The notes beneath the pieces are model-generated. The model worked only from the letters and a program-made list of their open reading frames with translations. It ran no database searches and was not told where the DNA came from. Below, in pieces: positions 27,911 to 35,550 of a stretch of DNA of 64,000 bases. Each line of letters begins with the position of its first letter. Within the stretch, counting starts at the first letter, position 1. This DNA is from Halomonas llamarensis (GTDB taxonomy: Bacteria > Pseudomonadota > Gammaproteobacteria > Pseudomonadales > Halomonadaceae): positions 62,001 to 126,000 of the forward strand of contig NZ_JAMJPJ010000001.1 of NCBI RefSeq assembly GCF_023555005.1, written 5' to 3'. The position numbers were made by a program, and so were the translations under genes.

Positions 27911-28605
27911 ACCCGACTGGCCTTGATTTACCGCCGCTGCTCGCCGCTTTTGTTTTTGGCCTGATGGGCGGCGCCCACTGCATCGGCATGTGCGGTGGCA
28001 TCATGAGTGCGCTGATGTTTGCAGTCCCGCCAAGCATGCGCCAGCCAGCGCGTTTGGGGGGGCTGCTTTTAAGCTATAACGTTGGCCGAGTAATGAGCTA
28101 TATGCTCGCTGGCGCCTTGGTTGCGTCCCTTGGCACGTTTTTGTCATTCTCTCCTAGCGCGGGTATGGCGCTGCAAGCGTTTGCTGCAGTGATGCTGATT
28201 TTAATGGCGCTCTACATCGCTAATTGGTGGAAGGGGCTGTTGAAGGTAGAAGCCGTTGGACGACGTTTTTGGCGCTATATCGAGCCCTTTGGGCGCCGAC
28301 TCATGCCCGTGGTCAAGCTACCGCAGGCGTTTGCGCTAGGGGCGATTTGGGGCTGGCTGCCCTGTGGGTTGGTCTATTCGATGCTCGCGTGGAGCTTGGC
28401 CATCGCTGACCCGCTACGCGGGGCCTTGCTTATGGGGGCGTTTGGCCTAGGCACCCTTCCGGCACTGCTGGCCACAGGCCTTGCCGCACGGCAATTACGC
28501 GATTTGATACGCCACCCAGCTACCCGCGCTGTGGCGGCATTTAGCATCATTGCATTTGCCTTATGGCAACTGTTCACGCTCTTTGCTTCAGGCGCGACAC
28601 ACTAG
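27907..28605 (+). CDS. TauE/SafE-like membrane protein of the cco locus
   Basis: A 232-residue polytopic inner-membrane protein with about six hydrophobic segments. The N-terminus has FGLMGGAHCIGMCGGI, a Cys/His-containing motif of the sulfite-exporter TauE/SafE-like, UreH-type transmembrane domain proteins (DUF2182/DsbD-like relatives). A second GAIWGWLPCGLVYSMLAWSL repeats the Cys-Gly pattern. Such proteins are regularly found after ccoS and are suspected of a part in copper or redox handling. The true role is unproven. ATGA overlap with ccoS ties it to the operon. Confidence 0.82.
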   Translation: MNPTGLDLPPLLAAFVFGLMGGAHCIGMCGGIMSALMFAVPPSMRQPARLGGLLLSYNVGRVMSYMLAGALVASLGTFLSFSPSAGMALQAFAAVMLILMALYIANWWKGLLKVEAVGRRFWRYIEPFGRRLMPVVKLPQAFALGAIWGWLPCGLVYSMLAWSLAIADPLRGALLMGAFGLGTLPALLATGLAARQLRDLIRHPATRAVAAFSIIAFALWQLFTLFASGATH

Positions 28606-28620
28606 TTTCCCCGCAACCAA

Positions 28621-28638
28621 TTATTAGCGCGCTAATAA
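28621..28638. promoter_or_regulatory. 18-bp perfect palindrome between the cco locus and hemN
   Basis: TTATTAGCGCGCTAATAA is perfectly self-complementary with no loop. It starts 15 bases after the TauE-like gene and lies 36 bases upstream of the FNR-like box of hemN. A loopless palindrome suits a dimer binding site more than a terminator. Binding protein unknown. Confidence 0.5.
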
Positions 28639-28673
28639 GATGCGCTAACATTACATGTTTGACACCGACTTCA

Positions 28674-28687
28674 TTGACGTGGCTCAA
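28674..28687 (+). promoter_or_regulatory. FNR/Anr-like box upstream of hemN
   Basis: TTGACGTGGCTCAA keeps the symmetric core TTGA-N6-TCAA of the FNR consensus TTGAT-N4-ATCAA. It is 64 bases upstream of the hemN start, consistent with an activating site. HemN is a classical Anr/FNR target. Confidence 0.65.
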
Positions 28688-28750
28688 CTCCTTCATGTCG
28701 GTACAGCGCTAGTATAACAAAACTAACCGCCTATCACTGGAGCCCTCTTC

Positions 28751-30178
28751 ATGGCCGTTTACGACCACGCTGCTGCTTCGTCTTGTGACACTGCAGCGCC
28801 CCAACACGCTGCCTGGGATGAAGAGTTATTGCGCCGCTACGATAAAAGTGGCCCACGCTACACCTCTTACCCGACAGCGCTTTCGTTTCATGAACAGTTC
28901 GGTGCTAAGGACTTTATCGCCGCACTTGAGCGCAGCAACCAAACTGACCGCGCGTTATCACTCTACGTTCACATCCCATTTTGTCGAAAGATTTGCTTTT
29001 ATTGCGCCTGCAACAAAATCGCGACCAAAAATACAAAGCTGGCAGAGCCCTACCTGTCACGGCTGGACCGCGAAATGCTGCTCACCTCACGCCACCTCGA
29101 CACATCACGCCGCGTTGAGCAGCTGCATTGGGGCGGCGGTACGCCAACGTTTCTTACCCTGGACCAGATGAGCGATTTGATCGACAGGCTAGATGCACGC
29201 TTTGGCCTATCCTCTTCGCCCGATCGTGATTACGCCATCGAAATCGACCCGCGAGAAGCAGACGTTTTTACCCTACGCCATTTGCAGACGCTAGGCTTTA
29301 ATCGTATCAGCCTTGGCGTTCAAGACTTAAACCCCATGGTGCAAAAAGCCATCAACCGCATTCAGCCGCGAGTACTCACTGAAACGCTGATGGAAGAAGC
29401 GCATCGGCTAGGCTTTCGCTCGCTCAATTTGGATTTGATTTACGGCTTGCCACATCAAACTCAAGAAAGCTTTGCCGATACGCTGCGCCAAGTTATCGAG
29501 TTAAACCCTGCGCGCTTGTCAATATTTAACTACGCCCACATGCCCCAGCGCTTTGCTCCGCAGCGGCGCATCAAAGACGATGACCTGCCGAGCGCTGAAG
29601 AAAAACTTGCGATTTTACACACTACGATCGATATGTTGACGCAGGCCGGTTACGTCCATATTGGCATGGATCACTTCGTTCGCCTCGATGATAATCTCGC
29701 CGTGGCGCAGCGCGAAGGGACCCTGCAGCGCAACTTCCAAGGCTACTCAAGCCATGCCCAGTGCGACCTAGTGGGCCTTGGCGTCTCGGCGATTTCACGT
29801 GTGAATGACGTATACGCGCAAAACCCCACCGATTTAGACCGCTATGAGCAGGCGTTAGATGCGGGACAACTCGCCACGGTAAAAGGCTTGCGCTTGAGCC
29901 AAGACGATTTGATTCGTCGCGATGTCATTGAACGCTTGATGTGCGACATGCAGATCGACTTTGCCGCCGTTAGCCAGCGCTGGAACATTGATGCGCTCCG
30001 CTATTTTTCCGATACGCTTGCGCGTTTAGAAGGCGCTGAGCGAGACGGCTTAGTGGTGCATGAAGGCGACATCCTGCGTGCAACGCCCATTGGACGTTTA
30101 TTGATTCGCCACCTCGCCATGGCGTTTGACGTGCACTTACCTGGCGATACGACGAAACGTTACTCACGGATTTTGTAA
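28751..30178 (+). CDS. hemN: Oxygen-independent coproporphyrinogen III oxidase HemN
   Basis: A 475-residue radical-SAM enzyme that decarboxylates coproporphyrinogen III to protoporphyrinogen IX without oxygen, for heme synthesis under oxygen limitation. The 4Fe-4S/SAM motif is Cys78-x3-Cys82-x2-Cys85 (FCRKICFYCACN). GGGTPTFL near 124-131 and the C-terminal HemN domain are present. PRYTSYPTA near the start marks true HemN rather than HemW. The N-terminal 20 residues differ from E. coli. Own FNR-like box; placed between the cco genes and fnr. Confidence 0.95.
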   Translation: MAVYDHAAASSCDTAAPQHAAWDEELLRRYDKSGPRYTSYPTALSFHEQFGAKDFIAALERSNQTDRALSLYVHIPFCRKICFYCACNKIATKNTKLAEPYLSRLDREMLLTSRHLDTSRRVEQLHWGGGTPTFLTLDQMSDLIDRLDARFGLSSSPDRDYAIEIDPREADVFTLRHLQTLGFNRISLGVQDLNPMVQKAINRIQPRVLTETLMEEAHRLGFRSLNLDLIYGLPHQTQESFADTLRQVIELNPARLSIFNYAHMPQRFAPQRRIKDDDLPSAEEKLAILHTTIDMLTQAGYVHIGMDHFVRLDDNLAVAQREGTLQRNFQGYSSHAQCDLVGLGVSAISRVNDVYAQNPTDLDRYEQALDAGQLATVKGLRLSQDDLIRRDVIERLMCDMQIDFAAVSQRWNIDALRYFSDTLARLEGAERDGLVVHEGDILRATPIGRLLIRHLAMAFDVHLPGDTTKRYSRIL

Positions 30179-30303
30179 CGTGGGTATAGCACCAGTCCCT
30201 ATAACGCTTAATGGTAAGTCGAATAGATGATTTGTGAATTACGCTTGTCGTCAGCGTGTCGTTCCTCCCATAATGATAGAGATCTTTTTTCATGGAGGAA
30301 CGC

Positions 30304-31056
30304 ATGCCGGAACCTATCAGCCGCCGACGCCCCTTGCTGCATGAGGCGCGTTGTCAAACCTGTAGCCTGAGCTCGCTATGCTTGCCCCTGGCACTTGAGT
30401 TGGGCGATGTCAGTCAGTTCGATGCCATCATTCGACGTCGGGCGCCGCTAAAAAAAGGCGAACCACTATTTCGCCAAGGCGATACTTTCACCAGCGTATT
30501 TGCCGTACGTTCGGGCAGCCTAAAACAGCTCACCACGGAAGGCGCTGGCAACGATCAGTTGACTAATTTTTATTTGCCCAGCGAACTTGTCGGGCTAGAC
30601 GGCATTGACGAAGAACACTACCCCGGCAGTGTGATCGCCTTGGAAACGACAACGGTGTGTGAAATCCCGTTTGATCGTTTGGACCTGCTCTCAGAAGAAC
30701 TGCCGGAACTGCGGGGCCAGCTTTACCGCAGTATGAGTAAAGAGCTGCGTGATGATCGACGCATGATGCGTTTGCTATCACGAAAAACGGCCGACCAGCG
30801 CCTAGCCAGTTTCTTAATTACACTTTCTGACCGCTTTCGACGCCGTGGCTACTCGCCTTATAGCTTTCGACTTTCGATGTCTCGGGCCGATATCGGCAAC
30901 TACCTGGGCCTCGCCGTCGAAACCGTCAGCCGCATTTTAAGTCGGTTCCAAAACCAAAACGTGGTAGCCGTCTCCGGTCGCGAGGTCAACATTCTTGATA
31001 TGCCGCGTTTAATCAGTCTCGCTGAGGAAGAAGAGGCGGACGTTAGCCCACATTAA
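30304..31056 (+). CDS. fnr: FNR/Anr-type oxygen-responsive transcription regulator
   Basis: A CRP/FNR-family regulator holding an oxygen-labile 4Fe-4S cluster. With the start at 30304 (250 residues) the cluster Cys are 17, 20, 26 and 119, the right spacing for FNR. The C-terminal helix-turn-helix has the FNR recognition residues E206, S209, R210 (ETVSR). The start is chosen because GGAGGAA lies just before it; an upstream ATG at 30292 lacks an SD. Likely targets in the window are ccoN and hemN. Its 3' end overlaps the convergent ttcA by 14 bases. Confidence 0.95.
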   Translation: MPEPISRRRPLLHEARCQTCSLSSLCLPLALELGDVSQFDAIIRRRAPLKKGEPLFRQGDTFTSVFAVRSGSLKQLTTEGAGNDQLTNFYLPSELVGLDGIDEEHYPGSVIALETTTVCEIPFDRLDLLSEELPELRGQLYRSMSKELRDDRRMMRLLSRKTADQRLASFLITLSDRFRRRGYSPYSFRLSMSRADIGNYLGLAVETVSRILSRFQNQNVVAVSGREVNILDMPRLISLAEEEEADVSPH

Positions 31057-31948
31057 ACGCACGAATGCGATCCGCCATCTGGTCGGCCTGCTTTGCTTCC
31101 AAGCCCGCAAAATCGAATAGTTCACGGTCAGCAAGCTGCGACGGTGCTACGTTTGTTACTGCTTTAAACATACTTTCCAAGCGCCCCGGGTGTTTTTTGT
31201 TCCACTCGGCGAGCATCTCTTTCACGACTTGACGCTGCATATTGGGCTGGGAACCGCATAGGTTGCAGGGAATAATAGGGAATTCCATTAGGCGGGAAAA
31301 TTCAGCGATATCGGCCTCTTTGCAGTACGCCAAAGGCCGAATGACGATATTTTTACCATCATCTGAAAGCAGTTTAGGCGGCATGGCTTTTAAACTGCCG
31401 CCAAAGAACATATTCAGAAAAAGTGTTTCCAAAATATCCTCTCGATGGTGCCCTAAAGCGACTTTCGTCGCCCCAATCTCTTCGGCAAAACCGTAAAGGG
31501 AGCCACGCCGCAGACGCGAACACAGCGCGCACGTAGTTTTGCCTTCGGGCGTTTTTTCTTTCACCACCGAATACGTATCACGCTCTAAAATATGATACGC
31601 AACGCCAAGCTGATTTAGGTACTCAGGCAAAACGTGCTCGGGAAATCCGGGCTGCTTTTGATCCAGATTCACCGCCACCAGCGAGAAGTTAATCGGTGCA
31701 TTGCGCTGCAAATTGCGCAAAATCTCAAGCATGGTGTAGCTATCTTTACCACCGCTCAAACACACCATGACCTTGTCGCCTTCATCGATCATGCGGAAAT
31801 CGATGATTGCGTTGCCGACTTCACGGCGCAAACGCTTTTGCAGCTTATTAAATTCGCGCTTCTGTTTGGCATCCACCACATTGGGCTTACTAGCCGCCGC
31901 GTGAGGCGGTGCAGAAACGGTAGGGTCGAAATGGTCAACGTGTTGCAT
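31043..31948 (-). CDS. ttcA: tRNA 2-thiocytidine(32) synthetase TtcA
   Basis: An iron-sulfur PP-loop ATPase that thiolates C32 of some tRNAs. The 301-residue protein has the PP-loop SGGKDS at 65-70, CALC at 140-143 and a further CNLC at 228-231; two of the first pair and one of the second normally bind the Fe-S cluster. I use ATG 31948 rather than a TTG 20 codons upstream. No strong SD is visible for either start. Convergent with fnr, with a 14-base overlap of the coding ends. Confidence 0.94.
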   Translation of the reverse strand: MQHVDHFDPTVSAPPHAAASKPNVVDAKQKREFNKLQKRLRREVGNAIIDFRMIDEGDKVMVCLSGGKDSYTMLEILRNLQRNAPINFSLVAVNLDQKQPGFPEHVLPEYLNQLGVAYHILERDTYSVVKEKTPEGKTTCALCSRLRRGSLYGFAEEIGATKVALGHHREDILETLFLNMFFGGSLKAMPPKLLSDDGKNIVIRPLAYCKEADIAEFSRLMEFPIIPCNLCGSQPNMQRQVVKEMLAEWNKKHPGRLESMFKAVTNVAPSQLADRELFDFAGLEAKQADQMADRIRAFNVG

Positions 31949-32024
31949 AAGCGATATCACTGCCGATAGAAAGAAAGCGGCGATTATTCTAACAGCACTC
32001 TGCGCCAAACGCAGACGTCATAGG

Positions 32025-32699
32025 CTAATCCACCAAGCGCTGCAAGCGTTGATAAATCAGTGCGCTGGCGATCGCTTGATCCAACACGCTACTGAAAGGA
32101 TGAAGCGGAATACGATAGCGTGCCGCCGCATGACGCAGGCTGCCTGGCGGATCAACGTAAGGTTGACGACGCTGCAGCTCGCGCCGGTTAAGCGAGCCAA
32201 GATCGACCTGCGCGTTGGGCAGCGCAAAGCCTAAATGAGCATTTAGCATCTGATTTAGCATATTAAGCTGGCGGCGTAACCCCCACCCCAAAAGCGGCCG
32301 GTTACCTACGTGCGCAACTAACTCACTCAGGCTCGTTTCATTCATGACCTCGGTACGATCCGGCGCGTGCTGGAGCTGATGCTGGCGCTGCGACGGCATA
32401 AGGGATGTTTGGCGCACAGCCTTTTCAGAAGGCAGCAGCGTCATCACATAAGCGTCGCTGGTTTTAATCGCCTGCTGAGTAAAAGGCACAACGGCGACGC
32501 TGAGCACTTCACTTTGGGCACCATGGCACGAAAGCGCTATTAACTCTTCGCCCATATAGGGTTGAAACAACCACGCGTAAGGGGAATTGGCATAGCGTCG
32601 GCGATCGCTTTCGCGGCGTAACAACGTTCGCAGCGAGCCATTAAAGAAAGACACGTGCCTATCAAGCACCGCCATATGGTTCATTAACGCCCCTGTCAT
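32025..32699 (-). CDS. Degenerate DnaQ-like exonuclease-fold protein, probably inactive
   Basis: A 224-residue protein translated from an ATGA overlap with the cNMP/CBS/DUF294 gene upstream. That position is usually held by a DEDDh 3'-5' exonuclease. The fold can be followed: ALSCHGAQSEVLSVAVVPF (55-73) where motif I should read D-x-E, VGNRPLLGWGLRRQLNMLN (131-149) at motif II, and HPFSSVLDQAIASALIYQRL (200-219) at motif III. The two acids of motif I are Ser57 and His59, the motif II Asp aligns with Gln144, and the His of motif III does not align. It has probably lost catalysis and kept a binding or structural role. The alignment is by eye. Confidence 0.6.
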   Translation of the reverse strand: MTGALMNHMAVLDRHVSFFNGSLRTLLRRESDRRRYANSPYAWLFQPYMGEELIALSCHGAQSEVLSVAVVPFTQQAIKTSDAYVMTLLPSEKAVRQTSLMPSQRQHQLQHAPDRTEVMNETSLSELVAHVGNRPLLGWGLRRQLNMLNQMLNAHLGFALPNAQVDLGSLNRRELQRRQPYVDPPGSLRHAAARYRIPLHPFSSVLDQAIASALIYQRLQRLVD

Positions 32700-34513
32700 G
32701 AATACTCCAGGTGGTACCGGTGGGATAAACGTTGCTTGAAATCTTTGACGATGTGCAATGCTTCACGCAAAAGATCGCGCTCTAACGAAGAAAGCTCTTG
32801 TACCACCACGCGATCAGAGCGTTCGTGACCATTCACGCTTTCCTGCGCCAACTGCTGCCTTAACCGTAGATCGGTAAATAACGCCAGCGCCTCGCCTAGG
32901 TCATCGGCAAAACGACGCTTCAAGCGGCCATCTTCCACCAACGCATCTAACCGGTCTAGCGTTGAGGTGGCTGTGATACGCCGCTCTAGCGCCATCACAC
33001 GCACGCCGTGCACAATGGGAAAAATACCGCCTTTTTTGATATCGATCCCGTGCTGAGGTTTTTTCAATGACCCAAATAGCGTCAACGGAGTGGAAAAACG
33101 TAATACCGTGCGAGCAAAATAAGACAGTAGCAACTCGTCCTTAGCCGCGTATTCGAAGAGCGCATTGCGCACGCGCTCAAGCAGTTCCGGGTTGCCAGCA
33201 ACGGCGTGAGCATCAAGCATAATCGCAAGCTTCATCAGGCTATCGCCATTGCGTGCCTCTACCCAATGCGCAATGCGGTTCGTCCACTGGCTAACCGTGC
33301 CGACCCACTCGGGGTTTGAGACCATAATATTGCCTGGGCAAGGCGGATACCCTAACGTCACCAATGTATCGGTGAGCCGATGCATATCGCTTTGTAAGTC
33401 GGGCCATTCTAAGTCGTCATCGAGAATCAGGCCGTTATCCTGATCGGTTTTCAGTATCTGCTCTCCACGCCCTTCGCTGCCCATGACCATCATACAGCTG
33501 TCGTTGAAATAGCGCTCATCCACGGTGAACTGCCACGCTTTATTGATGATACGGCCATTGAGCGCGGCAAGAAGATTCATGGCAAAGCGTAGCTTGACGC
33601 CCTGGGCCATTAGCGCGTTGACCAGCTCCGGCGTGCGGTGACTGGCGGCAGAAAGACTATCAAGGTCGTTGGCCTGTTCCACTTGCAAGCTCACCACGTA
33701 GCTGCGGCTGGAGAAATAACTCAACACATCGGTGAGCTCCACCACCCCTTTGAGCGCCTCCCGCTCCATCACCACTACCCGCGAAACTTTGTGCCGCGTC
33801 ATCTGTACCAACGCTTCAAACAGATACTGCGTAGGCGCGACGGCAACCAGGGAAAAATGTGCGATATCGACTACCGGGCAGCTTTGCGGTAGCCCATTGA
33901 GCACCAACGCATTTAACAGATCGGTTTTGGTTACCACACCTAAGGCGTCATCTCGGCGGACTAACAAGCTATCGGCATGGCTGGCATTAAGCTCGCGAAC
34001 CGCGCCAGCGATGTCTGTCTCGACTTCCATTAACAGCGGCTCGCGCATGCATTCGCTCACCCGCGCAAGCATGAAGCCTGCCATCGTGACGCCCCCTTCG
34101 GCACGTTTTTCCGTCAGTAGCCTTGCCTTGTGAGCAAGCGACTGACGGAAAAAGTCGTTAAATTCAGGGTAGGTACGACACAGCTGTTGAAACAGGACGT
34201 TGGGCAATAAGTAACACAGACATTCTTGTTCGGCGATAAAGCGGTAGCGGCTTTTGCCATTAATAATACTGATCGCCCCAAACAAATCACCCGCCGTATA
34301 GTGACCAATACGCGCGGTTGAAGACGGCTGTGTGGGGTCAACTTCCGCCACTTCGCCTTTATGAATCAAAAATACGTACTCACCCACCTGACCGGTTTCT
34401 AAAATTACCTCATCGCGGTCGAAGTAAGCCATGTCCATGCCGCGGCGCACGTGCTCCCTACCCGCTTCGTCAAGCAGCGTGAAAGGGAGTTGCGATAGAT
34501 CCACTTCGACCAT
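32696..34513 (-). CDS. cNMP-binding / CBS / DUF294 nucleotidyltransferase-like protein
   Basis: A 605-residue cytosolic multidomain protein. From the N-terminus: a cyclic-nucleotide-binding-like domain (about 10-125), paired CBS domains (about 155-270), a DUF294 nucleotidyltransferase-like domain with GSEGRGEQ at 345-352 followed by DQDNGL, and a DUF294 C-terminal domain. It resembles GlnD-type transferases in the G-S-x(n)-D-x-D core. Its substrate is unknown. ATG 34513 has AAGAGG 8 bases upstream; a GTG three codons earlier is possible. It is the first gene of a two-gene unit and is divergent from the acetate symporter pair. Confidence 0.88.
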   Translation of the reverse strand: MVEVDLSQLPFTLLDEAGREHVRRGMDMAYFDRDEVILETGQVGEYVFLIHKGEVAEVDPTQPSSTARIGHYTAGDLFGAISIINGKSRYRFIAEQECLCYLLPNVLFQQLCRTYPEFNDFFRQSLAHKARLLTEKRAEGGVTMAGFMLARVSECMREPLLMEVETDIAGAVRELNASHADSLLVRRDDALGVVTKTDLLNALVLNGLPQSCPVVDIAHFSLVAVAPTQYLFEALVQMTRHKVSRVVVMEREALKGVVELTDVLSYFSSRSYVVSLQVEQANDLDSLSAASHRTPELVNALMAQGVKLRFAMNLLAALNGRIINKAWQFTVDERYFNDSCMMVMGSEGRGEQILKTDQDNGLILDDDLEWPDLQSDMHRLTDTLVTLGYPPCPGNIMVSNPEWVGTVSQWTNRIAHWVEARNGDSLMKLAIMLDAHAVAGNPELLERVRNALFEYAAKDELLLSYFARTVLRFSTPLTLFGSLKKPQHGIDIKKGGIFPIVHGVRVMALERRITATSTLDRLDALVEDGRLKRRFADDLGEALALFTDLRLRQQLAQESVNGHERSDRVVVQELSSLERDLLREALHIVKDFKQRLSHRYHLEYS

Positions 34514-35283
34514 GGCGGTCACCTCTTAATTAGCGCGTGGCAGTGTGCGCACGGCGGTTTTAGCGCTATCCGATGTTGGTTAATACCGATGATGGTCATC
34601 AAGGACGACTCAACATCTAATTATTGCTTTTGTGACGCGCGATATTGCGATGCAGTATTGATGCTAACTGTGTTGATACAAACGATACTGACTCCGCTAT
34701 AGTGGGTATACCGATTTTACGGCGTACTAAGCAAGCCTATTTGCCTTATACCTTGCGCTACTATCCTTTCGTTGTACTTAACGTTGAACGATTTGAATGC
34801 AACTAAGACAAACAAAAAACCATCAAAAAAATGACTTTTTCAGCTGATACATCAACGGCGTTGCTGACGACGTTATAACACTCAATAGTACTGCCAATAG
34901 CATAACAATGTGGTTATACGCGCCCAAAAGGCTATTATCCCATAGTGCTAGCAAGCCCTAACTTCGCCTCCATTAAAATAATAAAATTATATATTTTTCA
35001 TGTAGTTATAATAAATATCTCAACTTCAAAATCCTTTTGATACCAAAGTCTGGGATTTAATTTTCGCGTTTATTGCCCACTATGATTTTCGAGTCATTCA
35101 GGTTAATCGCACGTCACTAACGACCTCGGTGCCATCAACTGAACACAAAAGCCAATGGCGCAAACACGCAGGCAGCCGATGTGATCAATGAGTGACTTCC
35201 AAACGTGCGATTGCCCTGGTGGGTCATACGCTATTTTGGGTTAACTTTCCAAACCTTAAAAATCACAAGTGGAGAGCAACACA
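34514..35283. other. Long AT-rich intergenic region upstream of the DUF4212/symporter pair
   Basis: About 770 bases without a credible gene, visibly richer in A/T than its neighbours (several A/T runs near 34810-35060). It must hold divergent promoters for the CBS/DUF294 gene and the symporter operon. An inverted repeat sits at 35105-35114 and 35203-35212. A possible -35/-10 pair TTGATA...TATAGT near 34670-34702 has a 19-base spacer and is weak. I saw no tRNA, terminator or sigma-54 site that convinced me. Confidence 0.6.
35105..35212. repeat. Long-range inverted repeat upstream of the DUF4212 gene
   Basis: AATCGCACGT (35105-35114) and ACGTGCGATT (35203-35212) are exact inverse copies. Just inside, GTCACT (35113-35118) and AGTGAC (35191-35196) also pair. 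The arms could fold into a bulged long stem or be two half-sites of a looped operator, 70-180 bases before the first gene of the acetate symporter operon. Confidence 0.5.
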
Positions 35284-35544
35284 ATGGCAGACGATAAATC
35301 TAATGCTGCTGAATACTGGAAGGCTAACGTCCGCACGATCGTCGGATGCCTGGTTGTCTGGGCATTTGTCTCGTATGGATGTGCCATCCTGTTTCGTCCG
35401 CTGCTCGCTGGCATCCCCGTTGGGGGAACCGACCTGGGCTTCTGGTTTGCTCAGCAAGGCTCCATTCTGACCTTCATCGTGTTGATCTTTTTCTACGCCT
35501 GGAAGATGAACAAACTCGACGAAAAATACGGACTGGGGGAGTAA
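35284..35544 (+). CDS. DUF4212 protein, sodium:solute symporter small subunit
   Basis: An 86-residue inner-membrane protein with two hydrophobic helices (about 20-40 and 55-75) and the DUF4212 pattern YWKANVRTIVGCLVVWAFVSYG. The family almost always precedes a VC_2705-type sodium symporter and is treated as its small partner subunit. GGAG SD before ATG at 35284. It lies 6 bases before the symporter gene. Confidence 0.92.
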   Translation: MADDKSNAAEYWKANVRTIVGCLVVWAFVSYGCAILFRPLLAGIPVGGTDLGFWFAQQGSILTFIVLIFFYAWKMNKLDEKYGLGE

Positions 35545-35550
35545 GCCAAC

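Noticed and set aside
35152-35172. Sigma-54-like -24/-12 element before the DUF4212 gene
   Set aside because: The GG-to-GC spacing is one base too short and the TTGC part is missing.
35192-35470. Possible 92-residue plus-strand gene overlapping the DUF4212 gene
   Set aside because: It runs out of frame through the DUF4212 coding region; the DUF4212 protein is family-supported.
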